From NCBI GenBank assembly GCA_021845835.1, contig JAJZVE010000212.1:1-7498 (forward strand): a DNA stretch of 7,498 nucleotides, read 5' to 3'. Numbering within the stretch: position 1 is the stretch's first letter; every line of letters starts with the position of its first letter. The translations under genes were made by a program, and so were the position numbers. This stretch comes from Pseudomonadota bacterium. GTDB lineage: Bacteria; Pseudomonadota; Alphaproteobacteria; Acetobacterales; Acetobacteraceae. The notes under the pieces are model-generated. The model had not been told where the DNA came from, did no database searches, and saw only the letters and a list, made by a program, of their open reading frames with translations. Of this stretch, positions 1-7,334 are shown one piece after another.

Positions 1-2568
1 CGCCGCCTTGCGCGCCGGCGCCGCCTTCTTCCGCCCGCGCCCTTTCGCCTTCAGCGGCTTGCCCTTGCCGGCCAGCCAATCGACCGCCTGCTCCAGCGTC
101 ACGTCGTCCATTGCCATGTCGCGCGGCACGTTGGCGACCATGTTGGCGTGCTGGACATAGGGGCCGAACCGCCCTTTGCGCACCAGCACCGGCTCCTTGT
201 CTGCCGGGTGCGGCCCGAGCGCGCGCACGCTGGCGAGCTTGCGCGCCAGCACATCGACCGCGCGGTTGAGGCCGACCGACAGCACGTCGTCGTCGCGATC
301 CAGCGAGGCGAACACGCCGCCCATTTTCACGTACGGCCCGAAGCGGCCGATATTCGCCTCGATCGGCTCCTTGGTCTCGGGATGGAGGCCGACGACGCGC
401 GGCAGCGACAGCAGCGACAGCGCCTGATCGAGCGTGAGGGTCTCGCCGTCCATGCCCCGCGGCAGCGAGGCGCGCCTGGGCTTGCGTTTCGCTTCCTTGT
501 CGGCCTCGCCCTGCTGCACGTAGAGGCCGTACGGCCCGCGGCGGACCGTGACTTCCTCGCCGGTCCCGGGGTGCGGGCCGAGCACGCGCATGCCTTCCTT
601 CAGCGTGTCGGCCGCGCCGTCGTCCGTCCCCTCGATCACCAGCCGCCGCGTGTACTGGCAGGCGGGATAGTTCGAGCAGCCGATGAAGGCGCCGTGCCGG
701 CCGAGCTTCAGCCCGAGCCGCCCGTTGCCGCAGGCGGAACAGACGCGCGGGTCGCTGCCGTCAGCGCGGGCGGGGAAGAAATGCGGGCCGAGATCCTCGT
801 CCAGTGCGGCGATCACGTCGCTGATCTTAAGATCGCGGGTCTGCTCGACCGCATGCGAGAATTCGCGCCAGAAGTCGCGCATCACCGCGCGCCAGTCCGC
901 CCGCCCGCCGGAGATGTCGTCGAGCTGCTCCTCCAGCGACGCCGTGAAGCCGGTATCGACGTAGTGCTCGAAGAAGCTGGTCAGGAACGCCGTCACCAGC
1001 CGGCCGCGGTCCTCCGGGATGAAGCGCCGGCTGTCCAGCCGCACATAGTTGCGGTCCTGCAGCACCGAGAGGATGGAGGCATAGGTGGAGGGGCGGCCGA
1101 TGCCGAGCTCCTCCAGCTTCTTGACCAGGCTCGCTTCCGAATAGCGCGGCGGCGGCTGGGTGAAGTGCTGGCTCGCCGTCACCTCGCCGCGCCTGAGCGG
1201 GTCGCGCTCGGCCATCGGCGGCAGCATCTTCGCTTCGTCGTCCGAGCCAGAGTCCGCCGGGGCGTCGTCCTGGTCCTCGCGATACAGTTTCAGGAACCCG
1301 TCGAAGGCGAGGATGGAGCCGGTGGCGCGCAGGCGCGGGCCGTTCGGTCGCGCCGGGTCGGCGGCCTCCACCGTCACCTGATCCAGCTCCGCCGACTGCA
1401 TCTGGCTGGCCACGGCCCGCTTCCAGACCAGTTCGTAGAGGCGGCGCTGCTCGGGATTGAGGTAGCGTGCCACCTCCTCCGGCGTGCGGGACACGTCGGT
1501 CGGGCGGATCGCCTCGTGCGCTTCCTGCGCGTTCTTGGCGCGGCTGGTGTATTCGCGCGGCGCGGCGGGCAGGTAGTCGGGGCCGTAGCCGTCGCGGATA
1601 TGGTCGCGGATGGCGCCGATCGCCTCGCGCGCCATCTGCACGCCGTCGGTGCGCATATAGGTGATCAGGCCGACCGTGTCGCCCTGGATCGGGATGCCTT
1701 CATAAAGCTGCTGCGCCAGCCGCATCGTCGCCTGCGCGCCGAAGCCCAGCTTTCTGCTCGCTTCCTGCTGCAAGGTGGACGTGGTGAAGGGCGCCGGCGG
1801 GTTGCGCCTGACCCGCCTGCGCTCGACCGACGCGACGGCGAAACCGCCGGCCTCGACCTCGGCCCTGGCGCGCAGCGCGCGGGCCTGGTCATTGAGGTCG
1901 AACTGATCGAGCCGCCTGCCGTCCAGATGCGTCAGCCGCGCCGTGAACGGCGCGCCGGCGGGCGTGGTGAACTGCGCCTCGACGGTCCAGTATTCGCGCG
2001 GACGGAACGCCTCGATCTCGGCCTCGCGCTCGCAGATCAGGCGCAAGGCGACCGACTGCACCCGCCCGGCGCTGCGGCTGCCCGGCAGCTTGCGCCACAG
2101 CACCGGCGACAGCGTGAAGCCGACCAGGTAATCGAGGGCGCGGCGCGCCAGATAGGCCTCGATCAGCGGCTGGTCGAGGTCGCGCGGGTGCGCCATCGCA
2201 TGCGTGACGGCGGTGCGGGTGATCTCGTTGAAGGTGATCCGCCGCACCACGACGTCGTGCAGCAGCTTCTGCTCGGCCAGCATGGCGCGGACGTGCCAGC
2301 TGATCGCCTCGCCCTCGCGGTCCGGGTCAGTGGCGAGGTACAGGGTGCGCGCGCCCTTCAGCGCCCGGCCGATCGCGGCGACCTGCCTGGCGCCGCGGTC
2401 ATCGGCCTCCCAGTCCATTGCGAAGTCCTGGTCGGGGCGCACGCTGCCGTCCTTGGGCGGCAGGTCGCGCACATGCCCGAAGCTGGCCAGGACGGTGTAG
2501 CCGTCGCCAAGGTACTTGTTGATCGTCCTGGCTTTGGCGGGGGATTCGACGACGACGACGTCCGTCAT
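1..2568 (-). CDS. topA: DNA topoisomerase I (type IA), C-terminus cut by window edge
   Basis: Type IA topoisomerase that relaxes negatively supercoiled DNA by cutting one strand through a 5'-phosphotyrosine link. The window holds 856 codons with no stop, so only the end of the tail is missing. The Toprim domain opens the protein, with VESPAKART at about residues 7-15 (Glu8) and the metal-binding DPDREGE motif at 81-87 (Asp81, Asp83). GSRSAGRVQSVALRL follows. The catalytic tyrosine is Tyr304 in YMRTDGV, with HEAIRP at 351-356 and GIGRPSTYA near 488-495. A single four-cysteine zinc ribbon follows (Cys610, 613, 631, 637). Then come three topoisomerase C-terminal repeats (G-HP plus G-YGPYV-like motifs, near 663, 729 and 787) and a Lys/Ala/Arg-rich tail. 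E. coli TopA has more zinc fingers; one finger plus repeats is common in alphaproteobacteria. The ATG at 2568 is preceded by AGGA (2573-2576) and begins the expected MTDVVVVESPAK. It lies 24 bp after dprA, so it is probably in the same operon. Confidence 0.98.
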   Translation of the reverse strand, partial: MTDVVVVESPAKARTINKYLGDGYTVLASFGHVRDLPPKDGSVRPDQDFAMDWEADDRGARQVAAIGRALKGARTLYLATDPDREGEAISWHVRAMLAEQKLLHDVVVRRITFNEITRTAVTHAMAHPRDLDQPLIEAYLARRALDYLVGFTLSPVLWRKLPGSRSAGRVQSVALRLICEREAEIEAFRPREYWTVEAQFTTPAGAPFTARLTHLDGRRLDQFDLNDQARALRARAEVEAGGFAVASVERRRVRRNPPAPFTTSTLQQEASRKLGFGAQATMRLAQQLYEGIPIQGDTVGLITYMRTDGVQMAREAIGAIRDHIRDGYGPDYLPAAPREYTSRAKNAQEAHEAIRPTDVSRTPEEVARYLNPEQRRLYELVWKRAVASQMQSAELDQVTVEAADPARPNGPRLRATGSILAFDGFLKLYREDQDDAPADSGSDDEAKMLPPMAERDPLRRGEVTASQHFTQPPPRYSEASLVKKLEELGIGRPSTYASILSVLQDRNYVRLDSRRFIPEDRGRLVTAFLTSFFEHYVDTGFTASLEEQLDDISGGRADWRAVMRDFWREFSHAVEQTRDLKISDVIAALDEDLGPHFFPARADGSDPRVCSACGNGRLGLKLGRHGAFIGCSNYPACQYTRRLVIEGTDDGAADTLKEGMRVLGPHPGTGEEVTVRRGPYGLYVQQGEADKEAKRKPRRASLPRGMDGETLTLDQALSLLSLPRVVGLHPETKEPIEANIGRFGPYVKMGGVFASLDRDDDVLSVGLNRAVDVLARKLASVRALGPHPADKEPVLVRKGRFGPYVQHANMVANVPRDMAMDDVTLEQAVDWLAGKGKPLKAKGRGRKKAAPARKAA

Positions 2569-2592
2569 GCTGTCCTGTCGATGGGGCCGGGT

Positions 2593-3738
2593 TCAGGGGC
2601 CGGGTTCGCCGATCAACGCAAACCGGTTGCCCGGCAGCGCCTCCACGCGCCCCGCCAGTTCGAGATCCATCAGGGCCGAATTGACCGTGGCGGGAGACAA
2701 CTGGCAGCGCCGCGCGAGATCGTCAACCGAAGTCGGCGACGGACCCAGCAGTTGCAAGAGCGCGGCGCGCGCCTGTGCCGTGTCGGCGACAGGCGGCTCC
2801 GGCCCGGCCCAGGGCGAAACCAGCTCGGGCAGGCCCGGCGGCGGCCGGTTGCGGGCGAACAGCGGGTCGCGCGCCAGCCCCTCGCGGCCCGGATGGTCGG
2901 GCAGGTTTTCCAGCACGTCGGCGGCCGACTCGACCAGATGGGCACCGTTGCGGATCAGGTCGTTGGCGCCGCGGCAGCGCGGATCGAGCGGCGAGCCGGG
3001 CACGGCAAACAGCTCCCGCCCCGCCTCCTGCGCCAGCCGCGCGGTGATCAGGCTGCCCGAGCGGGTCGCCGCTTCCACCACCACCACGCCGAGGGCGAGG
3101 CCGGCGATGACGCGGTTGCGGCGCGGAAAATAGCGCGGCAGCGGCGCGGTGCCGGGCGGCAGCTCGCCGACCACGGCGCCCTCGGCGGCGATGCGCGCCT
3201 GCAGGCGGGCATGCTCGGGCGGATAGGGGACATCGACGCCGCCGGCGACGCAGGCAACCGTCATGCCGGTGCGCAACGCCCCCTCGTGTGCCGCCGCGTC
3301 GATGCCGCGCGCCAGGCCGGAGACCACGACCAGCGCGGCGCTGGCCAGTTGCTGCGCCAGCAACTCGGCCATGCGCTGACCGTTTGCCGAGGCGTTGCGG
3401 CTGCCGACCAGCGCCACCGCCGAGCGCTGCAGCGCCTCGACGCAGCCCAGTACCGCCAGCACCGGCGGCGCGTCGTCGAGCAGGCCGAGCAGCGGCGGAT
3501 AGTCCGGCCCATCCACGAACAGCAGCCGCCCCCTGAGGCGCTGCACGCGCTCCATCTCGCGCTCCGCGGTCGCCACCGTGGGGATCAGCGGCACGATCGG
3601 CCGCCCCCCGGCGCGGGCGAGGCGGGGCAGCGCGTCCAGCGCCTCGGCGGGGTCGCGATAGCGGCGCAGCAGGCGGCGGTAGGTGATCGGCCCAACCCCT
3701 TCGGCGCGGGCGAGGCGGAGCCGATCGACATCGCTCAT
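2593..3738 (-). CDS. dprA: DNA-processing protein DprA (Smf)
   Basis: A 381-residue cytoplasmic protein that binds incoming single-stranded DNA and loads RecA onto it. It is needed for natural transformation in competent bacteria but is also widespread in bacteria not known to be competent. An N-terminal helical region (about 1-70, with [15 protein letters not shown]) precedes the Rossmann-like DprA domain. Its hallmarks are VGSRNAS (111-117), SGLARGID (140-147), [11 protein letters not shown] (204-214), GSLITARLA (228-236) and [10 protein letters not shown] (257-266). The last ~65 residues look like the winged-helix DprA C-terminal domain ([21 protein letters not shown]). The frame is open further upstream, into antisense-like sequence within plsY. 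The ATG at 3738 is chosen because it begins a typical DprA N-terminus and overlaps the plsY stop as ATGA, a translational-coupling arrangement. No strong ribosome binding site precedes it, which fits coupling. topA follows after 24 bp. All expected motifs are intact. Confidence 0.97.
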   Translation of the reverse strand: MSDVDRLRLARAEGVGPITYRRLLRRYRDPAEALDALPRLARAGGRPIVPLIPTVATAEREMERVQRLRGRLLFVDGPDYPPLLGLLDDAPPVLAVLGCVEALQRSAVALVGSRNASANGQRMAELLAQQLASAALVVVSGLARGIDAAAHEGALRTGMTVACVAGGVDVPYPPEHARLQARIAAEGAVVGELPPGTAPLPRYFPRRNRVIAGLALGVVVVEAATRSGSLITARLAQEAGRELFAVPGSPLDPRCRGANDLIRNGAHLVESAADVLENLPDHPGREGLARDPLFARNRPPPGLPELVSPWAGPEPPVADTAQARAALLQLLGPSPTSVDDLARRCQLSPATVNSALMDLELAGRVEALPGNRFALIGEPGP

Positions 3739-4331
3739 CGACGGGCGCCGATCCGCGGTTCGGTGCCGGCGAGCAGCCGGGCGATGTTGGCGGCGTGGCG
3801 GAACCAGATCAGCGCCGCGACCGCGAGCGCCAGCAGCGCCGGCAGCCGCCCGCTGAATCCCCACGCGAGCAGCGGCGCGGCGGCGGCGGCGGCCAGCGCG
3901 CCGGCCGAGGAGATGCGCGTCGCCGCCGCGACCGCGAGCCAGACGAGGGCCGCGGCGAGGCCGGCGAGCGGCGCGGCGGCGAGCAGCACGCCGAATCCGG
4001 TCGCCACCCCCTTGCCGCCGCGGAAGCCGAGCCAGACCGGGAACATGTGCCCGAGCGCCGCCGTCAGCCCGGCGACCGCCCCGCCTGCCGGCCCGGCCAG
4101 CGCCGCGCCGAGCAGCACCGCGACCGCCCCCTTCACGCCGTCCAGCAGCAGCGTCGCCGCGGCGAGGCCCCGGCGCCCGGTGCGCAGCACGTTGGTGGCG
4201 CCGATATTGCCCGAGCCGATCGCGCGGATATCGCCCAGGCCGGCGGCGCGGGTGAGCAGCAGGCCGAACGGGATGGCGCCGAGGACGTAGCCGAGCACGG
4301 CCGCGGCGGCGAGCCGGGATGGGTCGGTCAT
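3735..4331 (-). CDS. plsY: Acyl-phosphate:glycerol-3-phosphate acyltransferase PlsY
   Basis: A 198-residue inner-membrane enzyme that moves an acyl group from acyl-phosphate to glycerol-3-phosphate, the first committed step of phospholipid synthesis in most bacteria. It partners with PlsX, which is not in this window. The three conserved cytoplasmic motifs are present: GSGNIGATN (39-47, followed by Arg50), [18 protein letters not shown] (94-111) and [12 protein letters not shown] (179-191). Hydrophobic Ala/Leu/Val-rich stretches at roughly 7-27, 56-80, 83-100, 112-136 and 161-177 fit the family's membrane topology. The length is typical. The ATG at 4331 is the only plausible start; no Shine-Dalgarno precedes it, and a promoter -10 element ends 7 nt upstream, so the mRNA may be leaderless. 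Its stop overlaps the dprA start by 4 bp. The order plsY-dprA-topA is a recurring alphaproteobacterial arrangement. Confidence 0.97.
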   Translation of the reverse strand: MTDPSRLAAAAVLGYVLGAIPFGLLLTRAAGLGDIRAIGSGNIGATNVLRTGRRGLAAATLLLDGVKGAVAVLLGAALAGPAGGAVAGLTAALGHMFPVWLGFRGGKGVATGFGVLLAAAPLAGLAAALVWLAVAAATRISSAGALAAAAAAPLLAWGFSGRLPALLALAVAALIWFRHAANIARLLAGTEPRIGARR

Positions 4332-4338
4332 TGCGCCG

Positions 4339-4366
4339 ATTATGCAACAGCGCCGCGCGGTGGCAA
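4339..4366 (-). promoter_or_regulatory. Predicted sigma70-type promoter of plsY-dprA-topA
   Basis: On the minus strand a TTGCCA (-35, 4361-4366) is separated by exactly 16 nt from a CATAAT (-10, 4339-4344). Each matches its consensus hexamer at five of six positions, which stands out in such GC-rich DNA. The usual start of transcription, about 7 nt below the -10, falls at or within a base or two of the plsY ATG (4331). This predicts a leaderless or near-leaderless transcript for plsY, dprA and topA. The prediction is from sequence only. Confidence 0.6.
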
Positions 4367-4397
4367 ACCCGGCCGCGCGGGCGGCGCCGGCCTCGGT

Positions 4398-5360
4398 TCA
4401 GCGTACCAGGTTCGCCGGCTCGCGTCCCGCCAGCACCGCCTCGATACCGTCCAGCGCCAAATGCCCCATGGCGTCGCGCGTCTCCACCGTGGCGCTGCCG
4501 AGATGCGGCAGCAGCACGACGTTCTCCAGCGCGAGGTAGCCGGGGTTGATCGCCGGTTCGCCGGCGTAGACGTCGAGGCCGGCGAACCCGACCTGGCCGG
4601 AGCGCAGCGCCGCGATCAGCGCCGCGTCATCGAGCAGCGTGCCGCGTGCCGCGTTCACCACCACGGCGCCGCGCGGCAGCTTCGCGATGCGCTCGGCATC
4701 CAGCCAGGCGCGCGTCGCCGCGCCGCCGGGCGCGTTCAGCGACAGCACCTCGCTCGCGGCAAGGAAGCTGTCGTCGTCCTCGTGCCAGATCGCGCCCGCC
4801 TCCAGCTCCGCGGGCAGCCGCGCCACGTCGCGGTAGTGCACCGACATGCCGAAGCTGCGCGCCATCCGGGCGAGTTCCCGCCCGATCCGCCCCAGCCCGA
4901 AAATCCCCAGGCGGCGGCCGGACACCTGCGTGCCGAGCAACTGCGTCGGCGCCCAGCCGCCCCAGTGTCCCGCCCGCACCAGCCGCTCGCCCTCGCCGGC
5001 GCGGCGGCTGGCGGCGAGGATCAGCAGCATGCAGCACTCCGCGGTGGCGACCGACAGCACGTCGGGCGTGTTCACCACCGGCAGGTTGCGCACGCGGCAG
5101 GCGGCGAGGTCGATGTGGTCGAAGCCGACCGAGAACGTGCCGAGCACCTTCACCGTCGCCGGCAGCGCGCCGATGGTCGCACCGTCCAGCTTCTCGGCCG
5201 GGCAGCACAGCACCGCATCGGCGCCCTGCGCCAGCCGCAGGATGTCGGCCCCGGTGCGCGGCGCATCGTCGGGGTTGAGCCGCGCATCGAACGTGGCGGC
5301 GGCGCGTGCCTCCACGGCAGGCGGCAGCCGGCGCGTCACCAGCAGCACGGGCTTGGGCAT
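4398..5360 (-). CDS. D-2-hydroxyacid dehydrogenase (glyoxylate/hydroxypyruvate reductase-like), second of tandem pair
   Basis: A 320-residue member of the D-isomer-specific 2-hydroxyacid dehydrogenase family, which interconverts 2-oxoacids and D-2-hydroxyacids with NAD(P)H. The split catalytic domain (about 1-100 and 285-320) flanks a Rossmann nucleotide-binding domain with GLGRIG at 155-160. The catalytic triad is complete: Arg239 (NAARG), Glu268 (AGEP) and His286 (PHLGSAT). SVGFDHID (77-84) and NTPDVL (97-102) are typical of the glyoxylate/hydroxypyruvate reductase branch. The second beta strand of the Rossmann fold ends in HYRDVAR (175-181), whose Asp178 differs from the basic loop of the neighbouring paralogue, so cofactor preference may differ. 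The ATG at 5360 is chosen because it follows AAGGAAA (5368-5374) and gives a family-typical N-terminus, although the frame is open upstream. It lies 13 bp after its paralogue. The exact substrate cannot be read from sequence. Confidence 0.92.
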   Translation of the reverse strand: MPKPVLLVTRRLPPAVEARAAATFDARLNPDDAPRTGADILRLAQGADAVLCCPAEKLDGATIGALPATVKVLGTFSVGFDHIDLAACRVRNLPVVNTPDVLSVATAECCMLLILAASRRAGEGERLVRAGHWGGWAPTQLLGTQVSGRRLGIFGLGRIGRELARMARSFGMSVHYRDVARLPAELEAGAIWHEDDDSFLAASEVLSLNAPGGAATRAWLDAERIAKLPRGAVVVNAARGTLLDDAALIAALRSGQVGFAGLDVYAGEPAINPGYLALENVVLLPHLGSATVETRDAMGHLALDGIEAVLAGREPANLVR

Positions 5361-5367
5361 GAGGCGC

Positions 5368-5374
5368 TTTCCTT
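5368..5374 (-). promoter_or_regulatory. Ribosome binding site of the downstream dehydrogenase gene
   Basis: AAGGAAA on the minus strand lies 7 nt before the ATG at 5360 and overlaps the stop codon of the upstream dehydrogenase (TGA, 5374-5376) by one base. It fixes the start and suggests the two dehydrogenases are translated from one message. Confidence 0.7.
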
Positions 5375-6339
5375 CAGGTCCAGAGCGGATCGATGGGTGG
5401 TCGGCCGGCCAGCACGGCGGCGATGTTGTCGAGCGCGCGCATCCCCATCGCCGTGCGCGTCTCGATCGTCGCACTGCCCATGTGCGGGAACAGGAAGGTG
5501 TTGGGGAGTGCCGCGAGGCGCATGTCGAAGGTCGGCTCGTTGTGGAACACGTCGAGGCCGGCGGCGAACAGGCGGCCGGATTGCAGCGCCGCGATCAGCG
5601 CCTCCTCATCGACCAACGCGCCGCGCGAGGCGTTGACGAACACGGCGCCCTGCGGCAGCAGCGCGAAGGTTTCTTCGTTCATCATGTTCGCCGTGGTCGG
5701 CCCGCCGCGCGCGTGCAGCGTCAGGATATCGCACTGCGGCAGCATCGCGCGCAGGTCGGCGAACCAGGTCGCGCCCTGCTCGATCTCCGGCGCGACGCGG
5801 CGCGGGTTGTGGTAGAGGATGCGCATGGCGAAGCCGCGCGCGCGCCGCGCCACCGCCTGTCCGATGCGCCCCATGCCGACGATGCCGAGCCGCTTGCCGC
5901 TCACCTGCCGCCCCAGCATCTCGCCCAGGCCGTAGCCACGGCGCCAGCCGGCGCGCATGATCGCGTCGTATTCATGGGCGCGGCGGCAGGCGCCCAGGAT
6001 CAGCAGCATGGTCAGGTCGGCGGTGCAGTCGGTCAGCACGTCCGGCGTGTTGGTCACCGGCAGCGCGCGCGCCCGCGCCGCCGCCACGTCGATATGCTCG
6101 AAGCCGACGCTGCAGGTGGCGGCGATGCGGACGTGGTCGGGCAGGCGCGCGATCAGGCCGGCGTCGAATTTCAGGTGCGAGGTCAGCAGCAGCGCCTCCG
6201 CCCGCGTGTCGCGGAGCTGGCGCAGCACCTCCTCGGCGTCCATGTCGCGTCCCTCCGGCCACGGGCAGTCGAACTCGGCGCGGATGCGGGCGGCGACGGG
6301 TTCGGGCATCTGGCGGCTGACGATCAGGCGCGGTTTCAT
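5374..6339 (-). CDS. D-2-hydroxyacid dehydrogenase (glyoxylate/hydroxypyruvate reductase-like), first of tandem pair
   Basis: A 321-residue D-2-hydroxyacid dehydrogenase, probably a cytoplasmic reductase of glyoxylate, hydroxypyruvate or a similar 2-oxoacid. It carries GMGRIG (155-160) and the catalytic Arg239 (NASRG), Glu268 (HNEP) and His286 (PHMGSAT), at the same residue numbers as in the next gene. A by-eye gapless alignment of residues 71-320 gives about 129 of 250 identities, so the two are clear tandem paralogues. The loop after the second beta strand reads YHNPRR (176-181); basic residues here usually favour NADPH. The ATG at 6339 is preceded by a near-perfect AAGGAGG and opens with KPRLIVSRQMP, the normal family N-terminus, so I prefer it to the longer open frame reaching 6462. 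No convincing promoter is visible upstream. Confidence 0.93.
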   Translation of the reverse strand: MKPRLIVSRQMPEPVAARIRAEFDCPWPEGRDMDAEEVLRQLRDTRAEALLLTSHLKFDAGLIARLPDHVRIAATCSVGFEHIDVAAARARALPVTNTPDVLTDCTADLTMLLILGACRRAHEYDAIMRAGWRRGYGLGEMLGRQVSGKRLGIVGMGRIGQAVARRARGFAMRILYHNPRRVAPEIEQGATWFADLRAMLPQCDILTLHARGGPTTANMMNEETFALLPQGAVFVNASRGALVDEEALIAALQSGRLFAAGLDVFHNEPTFDMRLAALPNTFLFPHMGSATIETRTAMGMRALDNIAAVLAGRPPIDPLWT

Positions 6340-6347
6340 GCGTCCCC

Positions 6348-6354
6348 CCTCCTT
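6348..6354 (-). promoter_or_regulatory. Strong ribosome binding site of the first dehydrogenase gene
   Basis: AAGGAGG on the minus strand, 8 nt before the ATG at 6339, within a G-rich run. It decides the start codon against alternatives further upstream. Confidence 0.85.
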
Positions 6355-6424
6355 GCCCCGGCGCGCGCCATGATGGACGGGACCGGGCGGTTGCGGAAGG
6401 GGCCGCCGCGCGCCACGCGCAGCG

Positions 6425-6535
6425 ATGCTGCGGGACGCCACGTTCGACGGCGTCGGCATCACGCGCGGCGCCTACGGACGGGGCGAGTGCACCGTTCACG
6501 CGATCGTGCGGACGGGAGCGGCGGCGCCGGGGCTG
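6425..6535 (+). pseudogene. Possible N-terminal remnant of an M20-family Zn-dependent hydrolase
   Basis: The plus-strand frame here encodes a segment reading TFDGVGITRGAYGRGE followed by AHAIV-like residues (CTVHAIV) and a GL. From memory this resembles the start of M20-type amidohydrolases (allantoate amidohydrolase/N-carbamoyl-amino-acid hydrolase relatives), which have a DG-G-TR-xYG-GE pattern shortly before the metal-binding domain. None of the downstream motifs (such as GSHLDS) appears in any frame, and the frame turns into low-complexity Arg/Gly sequence. If real, it is a decayed scrap left after deletion. It could also be a chance match in GC-rich DNA. Confidence 0.3.
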
Positions 6536-6691
6536 CGGGCATGCCGACCGGTCCGCTGTGGGTGCGCAACCGAAACGGCAACCACAACGCTCGCGAGGCC
6601 ATGCGCCCGAAGGATTTTGCCGCTGCGCAGTGGTGGCGCACTGGGCGGTGGTGGAGAGCGCGGCGGGTTGAGAAGTTTGAATCCGCGGACG

Positions 6692-7099
6692 TCAACCGGG
6701 GGCTGATCTGCGCGGGCGCCCGCCCTTTGTGCCGTTCGCGCGCGCTGCGGCGGCTTTTGCGGGCGACCTCGTTCTTCCTGCGTGTCGGGCCATGTAGGCA
6801 CGGGTGCCAAACAGGCCGGCCAGCAGGTCAGGAACGGACAGGTCCGCGTCAAGCGCTTCCCAGTGCAGGCCGTAGCCTGTACCGAGGATTTCGACCTGGG
6901 CAAGCTGGTCGTCGGTGGCGCGTTCCAGCCCCTGTGCAAGACGCGGCGGGAAGGCGAAGGTGCAGCCGTTGGTTAGCTCGACGATCACCCGGCCCAGGTT
7001 GCGATCGTAACGCGCGGACGCGGCCCGCGGCACCGGTTCGCGTGCGATCCTGCCGCGCTCCGTCGCGGTGTCGATTTCGGCGTCAGCCAATTCGGCCAT
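6692..7099 (-). CDS. DUF2442 domain protein with basic C-terminal tail
   Basis: A 135-residue protein matching the DUF2442 family. The core has a YDRNLGRVIVELTNG strand pair (31-45), a central helix, and the characteristic LGTGYGLHWEALDADLSVP (72-90) followed by DLLAGLFG. The biochemical role of the family is unknown to me; members often sit beside a DUF4160 gene, as here. The C-terminus (about 109-135) is basic and ends in AAAARANGTKGGRPRRSAPG, a tail recurrent in this family that resembles an AT-hook (GRPR), so nucleic-acid binding is possible but inferred. The ATG at 7099 is preceded by GGGAGG (7106-7111) with 6-nt spacing, lying inside the end of the DUF4160 frame. The two genes overlap by 17 bp, which implies co-expression. 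It looks intact. Confidence 0.85.
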   Translation of the reverse strand: MAELADAEIDTATERGRIAREPVPRAASARYDRNLGRVIVELTNGCTFAFPPRLAQGLERATDDQLAQVEILGTGYGLHWEALDADLSVPDLLAGLFGTRAYMARHAGRTRSPAKAAAARANGTKGGRPRRSAPG

Positions 7100-7326
7100 G
7101 AATGTCCTCCCACCGGGCGAGCAGCAATGCCTGTTGCCCGGTAACAAGCCGCATAGCGCGGCGAACCTCGACCCGGCTCGTGCCATCGGCCCAGACCTGG
7201 GTCACAGTGCGCGCCGAGCAGAGCGATCTTTGCCTCTCCACTGCCGAACACATGCACGTGTGTCGGAGAGGGATCGTTGGTGAAGATAACCACGCGCAGC
7301 CCATCCGCACGCAACACGGTGACCAT
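7083..7326 (-). pseudogene. DUF4160 domain gene, split by a one-base frameshift
   Basis: Two minus-strand frames together encode one DUF4160 protein. From the ATG at 7326 the first frame gives MVTVLRADGLRVVIFTND, then PTHVHVFGSGEAKIALLG, with the family's hallmark HVHV motif (residues 23-26). The family-like sequence then stops. It resumes one base out of phase with VWADGTSRVEVRRAMRLV and ARWEDIHGRIG, ending at the TGA at 7083-7085. The switch must lie between about 7197 and 7212, in or next to a GCGCGC run. Joined, the product would be about 80 residues, the normal size. Unshifted, the first frame runs through unrelated sequence to 6985. The gene overlaps the DUF2442 start. It could be a true pseudogene, a sequencing indel or, less likely, a recoding site. 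A start at 7341 is possible, but MVTVLR fits the family better. The function of the family is unknown to me. Confidence 0.75.
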
Positions 7327-7334
7327 GGCCCGAT

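Larger units (their letters stand above)
6340..6691. other. Intergenic stretch without an intact gene
   Basis: About 350 bases between the dehydrogenase pair and the DUF2442 gene. Apart from the dehydrogenase ribosome binding site and a possible hydrolase remnant (6425-6535, plus strand), I see no intact gene, tRNA, convincing promoter or terminator. Several open frames cross it, but none has a recognisable complete protein. A small TGCGC/GCGCA stem around 6625-6642 has no T-run and is not called a terminator. Confidence 0.6.

Noticed and set aside
148..4290. A 1380-codon plus-strand open frame opposite topA, dprA and plsY
   Set aside because: Its product is Arg/Ala/Gly/His-rich with no family motif, and the minus strand in the same region encodes three proteins with complete catalytic motifs. 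Long antisense frames are expected at ~72% GC.
2593..4347. A 584-codon version of dprA starting upstream of plsY
   Set aside because: The extra ~200 residues are the plsY sequence read out of frame. The ATG at 3738 gives a standard DprA length and N-terminus.
4371..4392. Possible terminator (GGCCG/CGGCC stem) between the dehydrogenases and plsY
   Set aside because: The stem is only five pairs with a 12-nt loop in uniformly GC-rich DNA, and no T-run follows on the minus strand.
6661..6695. T-loop-like TTTGAATCC suggesting a tRNA
   Set aside because: No acceptor stem, anticodon arm or CCA-compatible folding could be matched around it.
4846..7101. A 751-codon plus-strand open frame over the dehydrogenases and the DUF2442 gene
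   Set aside because: It crosses real minus-strand genes and an intergenic stretch without recognisable domains; it is a GC-driven shadow. The same applies to the 613-codon frame at 3795-5636.
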